Below, piece after piece: positions 45,783-60,000 of a DNA stretch of 64,000 nucleotides; the first letter of the stretch is position 1, and the number at the start of each line of letters is the position of its first letter. The stretch is from Hippophae tibetana. Its lineage: Eukaryota > Streptophyta > Magnoliopsida > Rosales > Elaeagnaceae. Both the position numbers and the translations under genes were made by a program. The stretch covers positions 35,422,501 through 35,486,500 of the forward strand of contig CM072812.1 of the NCBI GenBank assembly GCA_037013495.1, written 5' to 3'. The notes beneath the pieces were generated by a model. It did not search any database. It worked only from the letters and a program-made list of their open reading frames with translations, and had not been told where the DNA came from.

Positions 45783-46731
45783 ATTTTTAAGTGGCGACTC
45801 CACTTTTTGATACTTTTGATTTTTATCGCTTTATAGGATTATAGGTCAAGTTTTTATTTTCGTTCACTCTTGAAATATAATGAAACGGTCATAGAAAAAA
45901 TCCTAACATAGATCTTTAGGTATGACTTTTATTTGTTGGGTTCGTTTCCACTTATTTTGCACTCCTTTTCTATTAGACTTGGAGAGATTTGCACTGTATT
46001 ATCCGTACTCTGCCTACAAGAGGAATGGAGATTATATGTTGTACATGGATTCTGGTATGTTTGGATTGGAAGGCAAGATGTGATGTGGCTCTTATGTTGG
46101 ACTGTCACTAATATTTCAAGTAGGTATTGTATCCCTAAAAATAATAATAATTGCGATAATATGTTGGGATGTTAATTTCTTTATTTGTGAACTGAGCTCA
46201 TGTCATGACTATATATTTATATATCACTCTGTGACCCATTATATTAAGAATGATTAACAATAATAAAAATAATAATGAGAAATAATATTGTATATTTTTA
46301 TATTTTGTTTAACTATTAATTTAAAATGTAATGGAAAACATATATCATTGTAATAGTACTTCACTCATACATTTTTGAGAATAAATTGATTTTTTATATA
46401 TATTTGTGTTATTATTATTCTTTTTCATTTTTTTCTCTCATAAGTAAAAAAAAAAGGTTTGATTTTAGTTTTATTTTATCTTAAAAATAAATTATGTTTA
46501 ATTTTTACAAAATATTTAAAATTTATGTGATACAATGAAAAATAAATAAAAGTAAAAAAATTAAGAACAAGATGTTGGGTCGATTAGATATCTATTATTG
46601 TAAAAGCTTCTTAACCAAAATCATACATGAATAAAAATAAATATGATAAGCATGGATCATTATATACATAGAGTTTTGAAACAATTTTTAAGGTGTATAT
46701 ATATATTTTTAATATTATATTTTAAAAAACA

Positions 46732-46794
46732 TACCTATAAGATATCTATAAAAACAATAAAAAATACCTATAAGATATCTATAAAAAAATAAAG
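46732..46794. repeat. 33-base tandem duplication
   Basis: Two copies starting TACCTATAAGATATCTATAA at 46732 and 46765, nearly identical, so recent slippage or duplication in AT-rich DNA. Confidence 0.85.
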
Positions 46795-49399
46795 AATTTA
46801 ATATTATAAAATTCATTTTATTTTATGGTGTTTAAATTAAATTTTTTTCTTTCTAAAATTTAGAAAATATTTATAAGGCAAGATATGTCATTATTTTAAA
46901 GTGTAAGGATATTTTTGTACAAAATAATTTTAAAGATGATATTATATACGTATAAGTCAAACAAATATTATAATAATAATATTGTTTATATTAAATTTTA
47001 TTTTTATTATTTTTATTATACTATCGTTGTTACAAACATAATTGTCTTTGTCTTAGAAAAACATTAAGAGGATATATTCAATTATAGTTTTAATAAATTT
47101 TTAAAGTTTTATCAGTTTCAATGAATTTTAAGAAATTTTATAAAAACTTTGAAAGAGTTATTAAAATTTTAGTGAATTTTATTTTATAAGCTTTCGCGAA
47201 TTTTATGATAGAAAAAAATAGTAAGAATATTAGAAAGAAAAAGAGTAAAATCCTTATAAATCTATATGTCATGGGGTAAGGAAAAATGGGCAAAGATTTT
47301 TTATCATGTTTATTTTTAAGTCAAAATTTCAGTATAAAAATGTGAGTTTTAAAAATTCTTAAAAATCTATGAATTTTTGAATACACTTAGTTTTTTTTAT
47401 AATTTTCTTTAAAGTCTTGAATACACAAACTTTTATAGTCTTCAAAAATCATAATTTAATGCATCTAGATTTTAAAACTACTTCAAAATTCTTAAAAATG
47501 TTAATAGAATAAACACCTATTAAATCATGTCTAATTAAGACTAATATAAATAGTTATGGAAAAATTCAGGATAATTATGTATTTGATTTAACAATTAATT
47601 TTGTATAAAATGTAAAATATTTTAATATAAATGTTTAATCCTCCCGTACCATTAAGAAATATAATGAATATTCTATTTTTATCATATATTTGTATAATCA
47701 TTTATTATTATTATTATTCATTTTATCTCATTTAAAAATTAATAAATATTATTTTTTAATTTTGCAATATTTTTAATATTATAAATTGTATTTTAATATT
47801 TATTATTATTTTAATTTTTATTATTCAAATATAAATAATAATATTAAAATTATTTATTTCTATTATATTTTTATTCTAATAATAGTAGTTATTGTTGATA
47901 ATAAAGGCGTATAAAAAAGAGAGACGGTTTATATTATAAAAAATCAAAATATCTCCAAATAAATATTGGGATTTTATTGATTTCTCAAAAATATATTATT
48001 GGTGAGTAATAAATTACGTGAGCCCTTATATAAAAAGAACCAATCAGAACTCTCTATCAGCCCTTATATTCCTAGGTGCTTTAGGACCTTCGAATTACAG
48101 CTACATTCATATATTTTGTTTTACAATTTATTTTGGTTATTTTATTTTTCAATATATATGTCATTCAATAAACGACTAATTAATTAATATCATATTATTT
48201 TAAGAAAAATATAATCACATACTTCGTACTAAATGTAATAAAATATTTAAAAAGACGAATTAGTTCATTTTGTAATTACTATTTATTATTATTTTTAATT
48301 TATATTAAATATAATAACCCTAAATTTAATTGATTTTAGACCAATTTCTTAATTACTTTTATAGTTTTAGGAAAATACAAACTTTAATATACCATGAATT
48401 TCCAAAAATCAATCTTCAAATAGATTTATCCGGTCGCCTTGATACTTTTACCTAGATAATTTTGAATTTATAATATTTTTTAAAAAGTTACTTATATTTA
48501 ATTCATTTTATATAGAATAAAATAACTTTTTCTAAAGTTTTCTCAAGCTTCAAAATAAGTGCATAAGAAATTTTGAACATAATATTTATAATTTTATCTC
48601 TTCAAACTATTGAAAATCTCAATATGCTTGGATGAGCTCGCTTAAATTTTGTTCTCTTCAAAATTTAATATGTTAAAAATATTAAAAAATTACATACAAT
48701 AATATCTTTAAAATTTATAATAACACTCTAATAATATTATAGGGCTTAATTAAATAGTATTAAAAATAAACAAGTTTAAATAGTTGTAATTCAATTTAAA
48801 CGAGTTTCTATATGAAATAATTGAGTTTAAATTTTTTCAATAATAAAAATATTTAAACTTGACATAAAAATTGTTATTTTTATAGTTATAAATTTTAAAT
48901 GGTATTATTCTTAATATTTTTTCGATATTTGTACAATTACGATATTTTTTGAAAACTCCAATTTTCTTTATAACAATTAACTTACTTAAGCATTTGACAT
49001 ATAATAATGAATCAAAATAAAAGTTTAACAATATTCAAACTCTTAAAATAAAATATAATCTTAAAGTTATAAATATATATAATATTATAAAGAAAATAAA
49101 AATAAAAAATATATTAAAAGTTTGTAGTTATGGATCTATTTAACTTAGATGAGTGAATAAGTAATTTTTTAAATCAAGTATAAATAAAAAATTACAAGCG
49201 ACTAAACATATATCATGTATAGTTAAAATAATATGAAAATAAATAAAACTTAACACACTATAGAAAAATGACATAAGAGATAAATCACTAGTCCATTAGA
49301 TTATCTAATTATTTATTATGAAAATTAATATCCAATTATAAGACTATAATTTAAACTATCTTTCACACATAATACCTTTAAATAATCTACTTATAAGCT

Positions 49400-50420
49400 A
49401 TCAGTTCTTTCACGATGTCCACAAGATAGGTGTAAAGATCTAGATGTTATGAGAACTCACGTTATACAAACAATCGAACTTGTTTCATAAATACCTGAAA
49501 AATTAGCATAAATAACATAAGTATAAAGTATGTCATATATTAGATTTAATAACGAAAAATTTTAGCTAGATGATTCAAGAATAAACATTAAAATTAAATC
49601 AACAAGTAAAACCCTAGAACAAATGTTAAAGCACATAATCATAAAATAAATAGGTTTATTAATCAATCAAACATAACCACTCAATATTTGATAGATTAAT
49701 TCAAGAAACAACTTAACAAAATATGATTCAATTTTTTTTTTTAAAGAGGAAGCATAAGATGAATAGAATGAATTTATGGTTGTAAAAACAAGAAACATTA
49801 GTTTGTTTAAATAAGAAAGATTGAAAAATTAAAGATCAATTAACATTCTGTCCATTAAACAATTTATAGTGATAATATGATAATTGGACATTTTGCCTCA
49901 AGTATACAATTAGGTTTTAGGTTAAAGCCTTAGCCATTCAATCCAGATTAGGCTCGATTGATCGAACCAAAAAAGTTGATCGATAGAAATCTTTTTTGAT
50001 CAATCCAACAATTATCAAAACCATTTTCGTTCGATCTAAGGAATGATTAATAAAAACTCAAGATCAGTTAAATCGAACACGATCAATTCTCGATCGATCA
50101 AACATAACTTTGATCGATCTACACCAATTCAAAATTCAACACTAGAAGACATAGATTGTACACAATTGATATTCGATCGATCGGACAACATATATATTAA
50201 ATGTTCCTAAGTGCATTATATGAATTATAATGTACTTAAGAACAAGTCTATTCTTGAAATATGTTCATTTGAAGTTCGAAAGTTTTTCCCGCTTGAATAG
50301 CGATCTTGAAAATAAGCCTAAAAACTATTTTATATTTATACATTTTGTTCATGAATATCGTCTATATTAATAAACTTTACGTATATTGATACAAGTGGGC
50401 AATTGATTCCTAACAATTTT
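49400..50420 (-). repeat. Probable LTR relic related to 9590-10870, opposite strand
   Basis: Shows the same unusual CGATCGATC clusters (50091-50100 and 50174-50184, more at 49960-50115) within AT-rich sequence, and a similar long AT-rich arm, here on the minus strand. Ends and duplications not found. Old and degraded; the relation to the relic near 10 kb is by motif texture only. Confidence 0.3.
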
Positions 50421-51980
50421 TAAGAAGTTATAATAAATTATACTAATTTTTATTATTGTTATAATAAATATGTAATTATTTATTATATCTTCATATTAAA
50501 TGAATATTAGTAATATATTTGTACCTTTCACTTTTGAACTTTTTTATTTTTATTTTCTTGGTTATACAATATTTATTTTTTAATTTTTTTTGAAATATCT
50601 TCAAATAATAGATAGTTAAATAAAATTTATATATCATATCATTTTTAAAACAATTAAAATTTTAAACGATAGCATAATGATACCAATTGAAATTGGTTTT
50701 GTAGATATAGATAAATAATTAATTTAAATTTATTATTGAATGATATTTTTATTATATTATAATATGGTTAGAGTTTTTATTAGATGATCATTATTTCATA
50801 GATGTAATAATAGAATCTTAAAAGTGTAGTAAATGCCAATAAATTAAAATATAAGAATAGTTTTATAAAAAAATACTAAGCGACTTTTTTATGTATAGTA
50901 TATATTTAAGGATTTGATACATTTGAATTACAAATTTTTTTAATTTGTTGCCTCAAATCATTTCAATTTTTAATAGTCGGATATTTTTAGGTAGTTTAAA
51001 CAATATATTGTAATTCGTTGAAATATTTTACAAAATTAATATCAATCCATCAATTTTAAAAGAATATTTTTGTCTACACATTTATAATATTTTTATTAAC
51101 TTGTTTATTAATTATCTTTTTTTAAATTATTTTAATTAAAAATTTATTAACCTAGATAGCGAGATCTCTATAATTAAAAAAAGATGTTTTAAAAAGCTAA
51201 AAATATGGTAGACAAAATACCTTAAAAGTGAATTGATATTTATTTTTCAATTTTTTTTAATTATTATAAAATATTTTAGAAAAAAAATAAAAACCTTTAA
51301 AACTTATAATTATAAAAATATCACTTTTGAATCCCATTTAATATTTTTATGAGTTATTTTTGTTGTTAAATTTTAAAATTTTATTTTTTATAATGCCCCA
51401 AATATTTTTTGATTTACCTAAAAAAGTATCAATGATTAAAATTTGAGTATTTAAACATTGGTAATTTGAGGTATTAAAGTAAAAATTGAGGTATTTTAAA
51501 AATACTCTAATATCATCACTATTAAATAAAATTATTATTAATTAATTAAAATTATAAAATTAATATATTATATTGTGAAAATATAGCTCACGTTAATAAG
51601 TCTATTTAATCTCATTCATTTCTCAATTTTACCCTATAAAGCTAAATATCTTTATTCCTTTGAGTGATGCTTAAATAACGTGTTAACATTATATTAATTG
51701 TTAAGTTACACAATGTTGGAAAGATTTGTGGGACTATTTATATATAGATGTCAATTATTTTTATCCATTTGTATTAATTTATATAGTAAATTGATAAAAA
51801 TCATTTTTCTTGTCTATCTTTGCAATACAGTAAATTTGCTTTTACTTTTGGTAATTAAAATAAAATTATGATTAATAAATAATTTTTTTAATTTTTTTAC
51901 TTGGTAAATATATATGTACTTTTTTTTATTTCATAAAAATATTTTGTTTAATGATTAAAGGTTAAACAAGTTAAATGACT

Positions 51981-52619
51981 GGAGCATTCTAAAATCATTT
52001 CGGTTCTAAGAGAAGAACAAAGTTTCTTTGTGTTCGTTTTATTACTTTCCCTGGGCTTTTTATTAAGACCAAAACGTTCCACATGGACACTTCAATTGAT
52101 AAAGAAACCTAACGAATTCTCAGGGTTTCGCTCCATCAAAAATTCAAGAGTATTCGCTTTGTTCATTCTCCTTCTCCAGCTCGAAACTGGTCGATCCTTT
52201 TTTTTTTGTTTATTAATGAAAATTTCTTTAGAGCAAGGAAGCAATTTCATTCTCTAAGTTGCAGAAAAAGTCGTCATTTCATTCATTCATTCACTCACTC
52301 TCTATCGAAAAGGGGCTTGTTTCCTGCAAATTTTGGCGCAATTTTAACTTTCTTTGCCTCCGAAGTTCCCCAAATTCAAGCTGGATTTCTCATTGGTTTT
52401 GCTAATTGGTAATTTGCTTCTTAGTTTCGTTCTTCTGGAATCTCAATTTTAGAGCTTTCTTCTAATTGGATTTCCATTTCCTCTTTCAGAGGGTTTCAGT
52501 GCGCTTGATCTTTTTGAAGGTTATTTCTTTGATTAAATTACGGGGTATTAGGGTTTTGTTTGCTGACAGTTGGAAAGTGGTGGGTGGTGGTGTGGAGGGA
52601 AGGGATTGTTGAGGGTGGG
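51981..52619 (+). promoter_or_regulatory. Leader region of the CID protein gene
   Basis: The change from AT-rich DNA to a pyrimidine-rich, less AT-rich sequence near 51990 marks the probable 5' UTR, which extends about 600 bases to the ATG. A leader intron is possible: GAAG/gttattt near 52520 and GCTGACAG near 52570. No clear TATA box found. Confidence 0.45.
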
Positions 52620-55600
52620 ATGAATAGTGTATTCAGTGAGCAGATACTTGCGGACAAGCTGTCCAAGCTAAACAATACCCAGCAGTGTATTGAGAGTATC
52701 CTTTATCTGCTTATTTATTTGAATTTTATTTAAATTTAGTTTGATTTATTATTACCATTTTTCCCAATTATTTGCTTGCATTCAAAGAGGGACTGTGAAT
52801 TTGTATGTGCTTCTGCTATGTATGTCACCAGCCAAAGCATGTTTCCTTTTTCTTGCACTCCTTTTTAATATGCAGTGTAGTGAAAGTATCATTTAAGCAT
52901 GTTTTCATATCCACATGGGTTTGACTTGTACATATTGATGTAGAGCCAGCATAACCGATCGTGAAAGCCTTTCTTGATCTTGTATGCATTATGAACCTAT
53001 GTTTTGTTGTTATGAATGTTGCCTTAACTTCAATATGTAGCTTTATCACATTGGTGTATTTTTCACCGGAGCAAAGCAGAACTTGTTGTTTCAACATGGG
53101 AGAAACAATTTCATAGATCAGAGATGGTTCAGAAAGTTCCCCTTTTATATCTTGCAAATGACATCCTGCAGAACAGCAAGCGTAAAGGAAATGAATTTGT
53201 TTCTGAGTTTTGGAAGGTTCTTCCTGGAGCACTCAAAGATGTTCTTGACAAAGGTGACGAACGTGGAAAGATTGCCATCTCTAGATTGGTGAGTTCCTTG
53301 TTTCTTGCTTCTTTGATATGTTAATTTGTCTTCTGATTTTTCTTTCTTGAGGTTCCAGGGGTTATACTGGGTTTTGCTGAATGAATAAGTTGATTATATG
53401 GTTTTATTGTTGTTTGATTGTGTTAGAGTAAGCAGATCAGTTTGACTTATTCAACTGGTGTCTGTGAAATTGTTAGGTCAATATATGGGAAGAAAGGAGA
53501 GTATTTGGATCCCGTGCACGGAGCCTCAATGAAGTTATGCTTGGGGAAGGAGGACCTCCACCCTTAGAGTTCAGTAATAAGAAACGATCACGTTCTGTTA
53601 AAATTATCAAGAGAGATTCACGTTCCATTAGAACGGTTAGCATGTGGACTAGCTTTTCATTTATCATACTTTGTTTACCGACATTTTTATTTATAGGTAT
53701 TCTTTTTGTAGTCCTCCTCCCGTTCCTGCAATCTCATTGTAATAATGAATGCTAACATGTCATTCCTTTGAAACCAGAAACTTACTATTGGAGGTACAGC
53801 AGAAAAGATAGTTTCAGCATTTCATTTGGTGCTCAGTGAACATTCCAACGAGGATGTGGAGATGAGTAAATGCAAGTCTGCAGTTCATCGCGTAAGGAAG
53901 TTGGAAAGAGATGTTGACATTGCCTGTTTGAATGGTAATCCATCACTATTGTAAAGTTATTGTTCACAATTGTGGCACATTTATTTACCCGAAGGCATCC
54001 AAGTATTTGCCACGATTGCGAATTCTACAGTTCTCTAAAGCCTATTTTTGTTTTTGTCAGCAAAGGATCCAAAGAGGAAAATTTTGTCCAAAGAATTACA
54101 GGAGGAAGAAAATGCGTTGAAGGAGTGTATTGAGAAACTTAAATCCGTTGAAGCAAGTAGAGTAGCTCTTGTATCACAGTTAAAGGAAGCTCTACATGAA
54201 CAGGTAGTATAACATATTTGACCCCCCCAAAAAAATAAAAATAAAAAAATTAACTATGGACATTGATTGCTTGATGTTTTATTTATTTATTGATATGCCA
54301 GGCATCTGAACTTGAGAATCTGCGGACCCAAATGCAGGTATTCAGTCTATCACACCTTTAACCGTCATTTATATCTTCTCTTATGTTATATGTATTGTAC
54401 AGCTCTATGTTTAATGCTTTGCATGTATATGTTCTACTAGCTTAGAATTTATACTTCTGTTGACAGTTTTGATACTAGTTCACCTGATTAGGAATTATTA
54501 TAACTTTCTTACCGATAAGGGGAAGGGAGTAGTTTTTAGATACTATTCGTCTGAAACAAAAGTAAAACTTATACATACACTAGAAGTTGACTAGTCATGG
54601 GGACTTTCCATAGATATCACAGGTAATTCCTAGAACATAGGACACTTGGTATAAATAAGCATTATGTTTTAGTTGAATCCATAATAACACCATCAAAGTT
54701 CACGACTTTTTTTGTTACGAATTTAAGGGTTTATTTCCTTGTGATTTGTTGAAGGTGGTTTAGTAAACGTATTTTGGAATAAACTGTTTTAAGAAAGAAG
54801 CATGTAATTGTGCTTTTTCCAAGCGTCAAAAAATGTGCTTTCTGGGTCCTACAACACTTCCGACAAGTTTTTTAGTTTAATTCGGAAGACTTCCAAATCA
54901 TAAGCAAACAAAACCTAAATATAATTGAAAGCCTACTGTAATTTCTGGAGTTGAATTGCAAGTAAATGCTTGAGTGCTATGTACCTTGATCTTTATGGTT
55001 GAGTTAATGAATTTGTACATAATAGCTAGCTACAATTGACATTAAACATTTTGAGGATAATTCGTAAGTTGTAAGAAAATCATTTTGAAGGTGATTGCAA
55101 CCTTCATTTATGCTTCATGCATGGTGTTCATCAGATTATTGTTTCAGAGAAGTTTATCATGTTCTGAATTCCTATTTCTCTCTCAGATTAAATTGTAATA
55201 TGATCAACTAGCCTCTGATGGGACATTTAGATGCTTAGGTTCTGCTGCTTTGTTGCTTCTTTGAGCCACACTGTTTTGGCTAGAGTCCATGTAACAACGA
55301 GGTTGTTGAAAATGGTCATCATGAATCTGCTGTCCCCTCTCCCTTCTCCTCCTGTTCCAATTATCCTTTGAACTCTCACTTTTACTCTTTTGCTATTTAT
55401 TTATGACTTATGATATAAGTTTTTCCAAGAGATACGTTCACTCCAGTGTTGCTATTGACATTTTATAACTGGAGGGAACATGTGTTTGAATTATAGGTCT
55501 GTCATGTACCTTTGGTGTCTGAATATCTAAGTCCTAAATTGATGCTGTGTAGGTAGCACAAGCACAGGCAGAGGAGGCCAACAATATGAGAAAGCGTCTT

Positions 55601-56308
55601 GATGATGAAGAATATGTATTAAAACCATCAACTTCGATCACTTCACCTGTTGATGCAAATACTTATACAACAATCAAACAAACTAAAAAATCAGCTTCCG
55701 CTATTGCAGCTGAGGTTGCAGACAAGCTTACAGCTTCTAGCTTATCTCAATCAATAATGACTTCTGTTCTCCACACATTCGCCACTGAAGAGGCAAAAAA
55801 TGCTGGTCTACAGAAGCCCCCTCCATCTTCAAACTCATTCACATCCATGACCATGACTTCTGGCATGGATTCATTGTCTAAAGTACATTCGTGTGTGCAA
55901 CCCCCAAATGTTGCACCAAACCATCAGTACCAGTCAGTCTTAGTTCCACAACCAACACTGCGAAATCAAACCTCTACTTCCCAGCTTCAATATCATGTAA
56001 TTTCTAACCCTACATCTCAGCAGTTTTTGCAGCTCCCAGCAGGGGTCCTGACCCCGTATGGTTACAGTAATATTCACTCCTTGCCGCCAGTAGCACCCCC
56101 TCCCCAGCATATGGTCAGTTCGATGGTGCCTTTGGTTGAGCAGCCATTGCAATTGAGTCAGTCCCAACCAATGTTTCCTCAACAGCCTGTAACCATTGCA
56201 CAGCAACATCCAATCCCTTTAACCCAGCAACCTCCAACAGCACCTAGTTTCCGGCCACTACATCCACCGGGAATGGTGTACTATGGTCACCCTCATCATA
56301 TACAGTGA
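52620..56308 (+). CDS. RPRD1-like CID-domain protein (RNA polymerase II CTD-binding)
   Basis: ENTH/VHS-type protein with a CTD-interacting domain like RPRD1/Rtt103, which binds the phosphorylated C-terminal domain of RNA polymerase II in termination and CTD dephosphorylation. Exons 52620-52695, 53041-53288, 53477-53635, 53778-53934, 54061-54203, 54302-54337 and 55553-56308 keep phase and give 524 residues. The CID spans about residues 1-135 (LADKLSKLNNTQQCIETLS, WEKQFHRSEMVQKVPLLYLA, NDILQNSKRKGNEFV, SRLVNIWEERRVFGSRA). A basic linker, then a coiled-coil at about 200-285 (KELQEEENALKECIEKLKS and similar), then a P/Q-rich low-complexity tail follow. Stop TGA 56306-56308. Intron 1 has U12-type signals (see finding). 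The next gene, an SDR, is convergent with its stop 700 bases away. Confidence 0.92.
52696..53040 (+). other. Probable U12-type intron of the CID gene
   Basis: Starts GTATCCTTTA (52696-52705), a perfect match to the minor-spliceosome donor RTATCCTTT. It contains GCCTTAACTT (53021-53030), matching the U12 branch consensus TTCCTTRAY, with the branch adenosine about 13 bases before the AG at 53039-53040. It lacks a strong polypyrimidine tract. Splicing here keeps the frame (E-T-L-S-H-W across the junction). Confidence 0.88.
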
Positions 56309-57015
56309 AACTAAATAACTCTTTAGGGTAGTTAATGTAACAGTATTTGAGGCGGCTGCTGAAGGCAACATTAAAATTGTTTTGTTCAAATTTTTTTTAT
56401 TGAGATATAGCATCAATACCGCCTTGCGTTTGATTATTATTTTGGTAGTTCACTTGTGGGTTTCTTCACATAATGAACCTTCTCCCAAAATACACATTAT
56501 TAAACTATCCCGTAAAATGCTAAATACAAATACAAATTCCTCAAAAAATTTCCAAGGAATGTAAAAGGATGATGTAGAAGCTTAAATCAGAAAAGAGAAA
56601 CAATTCGTTCGATCAAATCCCCTGAATTCTATAGCAATATTACGAGTACACTCCAGTTTTTCGAGTAGCTTTAAAGCCAAGGTGAAGCATAAAGCGGGCG
56701 TTTTGGCGAACAATCCTAAACACCTCAGCAGAAATAGTAGAGTATTTATCAAACCTATAAAACGACATAGTTTTAGAGTAATTACAATTAAAAGCAATAA
56801 ATAAGAATTAACAAGAATGACTCAAATAATGGCAAATAAGTAAGAAAAATGCTCCTAATAATATCAGTATTTAGGCATATTTCTCGCTTCAAAGGATGCA
56901 TGAAAAAGGGCAATACTTTACCATCTTCCTGAACAAGAAGAAAACGCAACTGTTAACTATTATTACAAAGGAAAATATAGCTCGCTCTTTGCTAGTTTAA
57001 AAGATTATGTGGAGC
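56309..57015. other. 3' UTRs between two convergent genes
   Basis: The CID gene (+) and the SDR gene (-) end toward each other across 707 bases. No extra gene recognised. Confidence 0.6.
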
Positions 57016-60000
57016 TCAACATTTCATTGTTAATCTCAACACAAAATCTCTGACGAAGATAGGGAGGTAATACATAATTGCCATAAGAGTGGACAAGTAG
57101 CCAAAAGAGAACCAAGCTGGTGGCTTTTTTCTCAGAACAGCAGCTACTGTTTTCTTCGCGAACTCTTCAGATGGAGTTGATTTGGGTTTTTGAGATAAGT
57201 TGGCTCTTTCACGTATAGCTGCTTCAAATGGCTCGTATAATTTCCATTTTGGCATCTCATCATATTTAGCTGTGGCTGAATTTCCAATGTTTGACTTAAT
57301 AGCTCCCGGAACAACAGCAATGACATCAATCCCGAAATGTCTAAGCTCCATTCTGAAATTAATGAATTATAATATAATTACAACCAAGCCAAGAATGGAT
57401 AGTACAGCATGTGGGTATATAACTAGGTCTATCATCATTTCACAAACCAAAATGAGATGTACTTCCATGGATTTGAAGATGCAGTAGATTTCAGATAACG
57501 GATACAACTACCTATTTCAAAATAATGACAACAGAACCTGGCATCTCTTGGCTAGAACTTAAAAGTTCATCAATGAAGATTCCTTGGTCATAGGTTTAAA
57601 GGAAAGAGTCATGGGATAATGCTTACTATTACAACAAGTTTACACAGTTCTGAAAAAAAAAGAAATAATCAAATAGGAGATACCATAAGAGTTAAAAACT
57701 TATGGCATGCCATACAGCAAAGCCAAGTCAGGGATTGCTGATTCACATTCTCATGTCGCGGAATGTTTTTAATGAATAATTAAGACGATTAACTCCTTGA
57801 TGAAAGCTATATTTAAATATAAAATTTGAGAAAACAAGTAACGCTCAAGTTATGATCTTATAAGCAAAAGTTTTCACTTTGCTAGGGTTTCAGAATTTCT
57901 AAAGCTTTTGTGAGAGTTACCCCAAATTTCTCAAACATGCTTGTGATTTCTCTTGTTCTTTTCGTGTTTTCCTTCGCGTTTCTTCTCCCTCAGTTGATGA
58001 TCATCCTTGCAAGCACAGAAAGTTCACAGATTTTCATCAATACTCTTCCCAGTGACGTTTGCAATGGAGTTTTGTGATCAACATCAACCTTGTGATTTCC
58101 TTGTGGTTTTCTTGAGGTATTACAACGATTGGGCTTAGGAGTCAAGATTCGAAACGGTTTTGGCTCTTTGATCATAGAAAAATCATGCGATTGATTTTCC
58201 TTTGAGAATTAAAGGTTTCAAATCTCTGATTGTGATCTCGACTAGCGTTTGAAGACTTGATGAGTATCCTCTTCCTTTGCATCGTTGTCTTTTGCTCGAG
58301 TGTGGTTCTATGATCTTTAAGAATCAGACGCAAAGGTAATGTGTAGTTTGGACTTTCGCTTGATAGTACTAAACTCTGCTATGATTCTAGTTTTTTTGTC
58401 GTGCTATCCAAGAGCTCTTGCACTCTTTTGACTCTTTCTTTGGTGTTTTTGGTTGTGTGATAGAGATATTGTTGGTGTGTTTGTTTTTTGACTCTGGAAA
58501 TTGAGGTAAGGTGATATGGAGGAAGTGTTTTCCAATATTAATAGTCTTAACCTAACTCCCGATATTGAAAGCCTAATTGCTGAAGAGCAAAGAACAATGG
58601 AGTTCATGGTTGTTGGTCGGATAATAACTAATAGGTTTGTGAATCCTGATGATTTATTAAAGGTATTTCAAAGAATTTGGCGTAGAAAGGTGGAATAGAA
58701 TTGAAAGCTCTACACAGGATTATATTTGTGTTTTACTTTGAGAAATCTGAGGATCTGGAACTAGTTTTGAAAAGAGCACTATGGGATTTTAATAATTCTC
58801 TTGATTATGAAGAAATGTGACCTTGGTATGTGTCCCTCCCAATTGAATTTTGATTACTCGTCGTTGTGGATGCAAATACATGATTTGCCTCTTAATTGGA
58901 GGAAAAAGCCTATCATTGTTAAGATTGCTCAAGAGGTAGGTCGGGTGTCGGAAGTGAATCATTTTTTTTTGTATCTAATGGATTGGCTCGCTATGTTAGA
59001 TTTAGAGTTGATTTTGATATTGGTAATGTAATTATGCATGGTGTTTATATTCTATTGAGTAGCAAGGATTCTGCACCAAGAGTGGTGTGACTTGATTATA
59101 GATACAAGAGGTTGCCACGGTTTTGCTATCATTGTGGTTTTTTGACGCATGAAACAAAGAGGTGTTTGCTGAATAGTGGCTTTATTGTTAGTTTGGTGGA
59201 AGACATGCAAACTATGGTGAGTGGCTGCAAGTTGATTTTAATTTAAATAATCTAATGCATGTAAAAAATGTGTGTGGTGCAGCACCAAACTCGAGTGATG
59301 CTAAGGCTGGCTCTGATGGTTTGAATGGTGTGCATAGGGAAGAGGCTGTGAGGCATGCGTTCTCAGTGGGGGCAAATTCTAATGCAGGAAGGCATGGTTT
59401 GGAAGTTGGTAGTCGTGGTAATGTTGATACTAGGGATGAAGATCTAATTATCACTGTTAGAGGATTAATGCCAGCTAGAAAAGGTGCTCCACGGGGTATG
59501 AGGCAGGAGAAGGGATTAGTTGGTACTGGGGGTAAGCCTTTGCCTGTCAGCAGTGGAAAATGCTCTCGCAGGCAATTGGAGTTGACTAATGTGCAAGTGG
59601 ATGCTGGGATTGATTGTTCAGGCAAACTGCCTGGGCTTGTGTTGATTTGTTTGATTTGCCTTTGGTTTAGTATGGGTGTCATGTTTGACTGGTAGTTCTG
59701 CTTTTGTGTTTCTTCTCTTGTTTAGTGTTTATGGTTTGTGATATACTTGGTTGTATGTGTAGGTGTTTGTTTGTTGTTTTTGGGTGTGTGGTGTGTTTGT
59801 CTGGCTTTGGCTTGGATTTTTTTGAAACTGGCCTTTTCTACTTGCGTTTTTTAAAAACTGCTTGCTGGACAGTTTGTGCTTTGAAAAACTTGTATGATGA
59901 CTGTTTGTTTTGGCTCTGCTTCGAAAGTTGTGCTACTTTGGATAGATTAAGTTGTATTTTGGCCATCTGTTTTCTCTTAGCATTATAGTATGAGATTGTT

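Larger units (their letters stand above)
44807..51980. other. eL30 3' UTR and long AT-rich intergenic region
   Basis: eL30 3' UTR to about 44980, then about 7 kb without a supportable gene. Small items are a 26-base tandem pair at 45731-45782 followed by GTGGCGACTCC (45793-45803), a motif common near the leader of plant Gypsy elements, a 33-base tandem pair at 46732-46794, and an LTR-like relic at 49400-50420. The rest is AT-rich with no recognisable content. Confidence 0.45.

Noticed and set aside
59212-59695. 156-residue minus-strand and 146-residue plus-strand frames within SDR intron 2
   Set aside because: The plus-strand frame is the tail of the LINE ORF1, and the minus-strand frame is its shadow. 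Neither is an extra SDR exon, since the SDR splice phases close without it.
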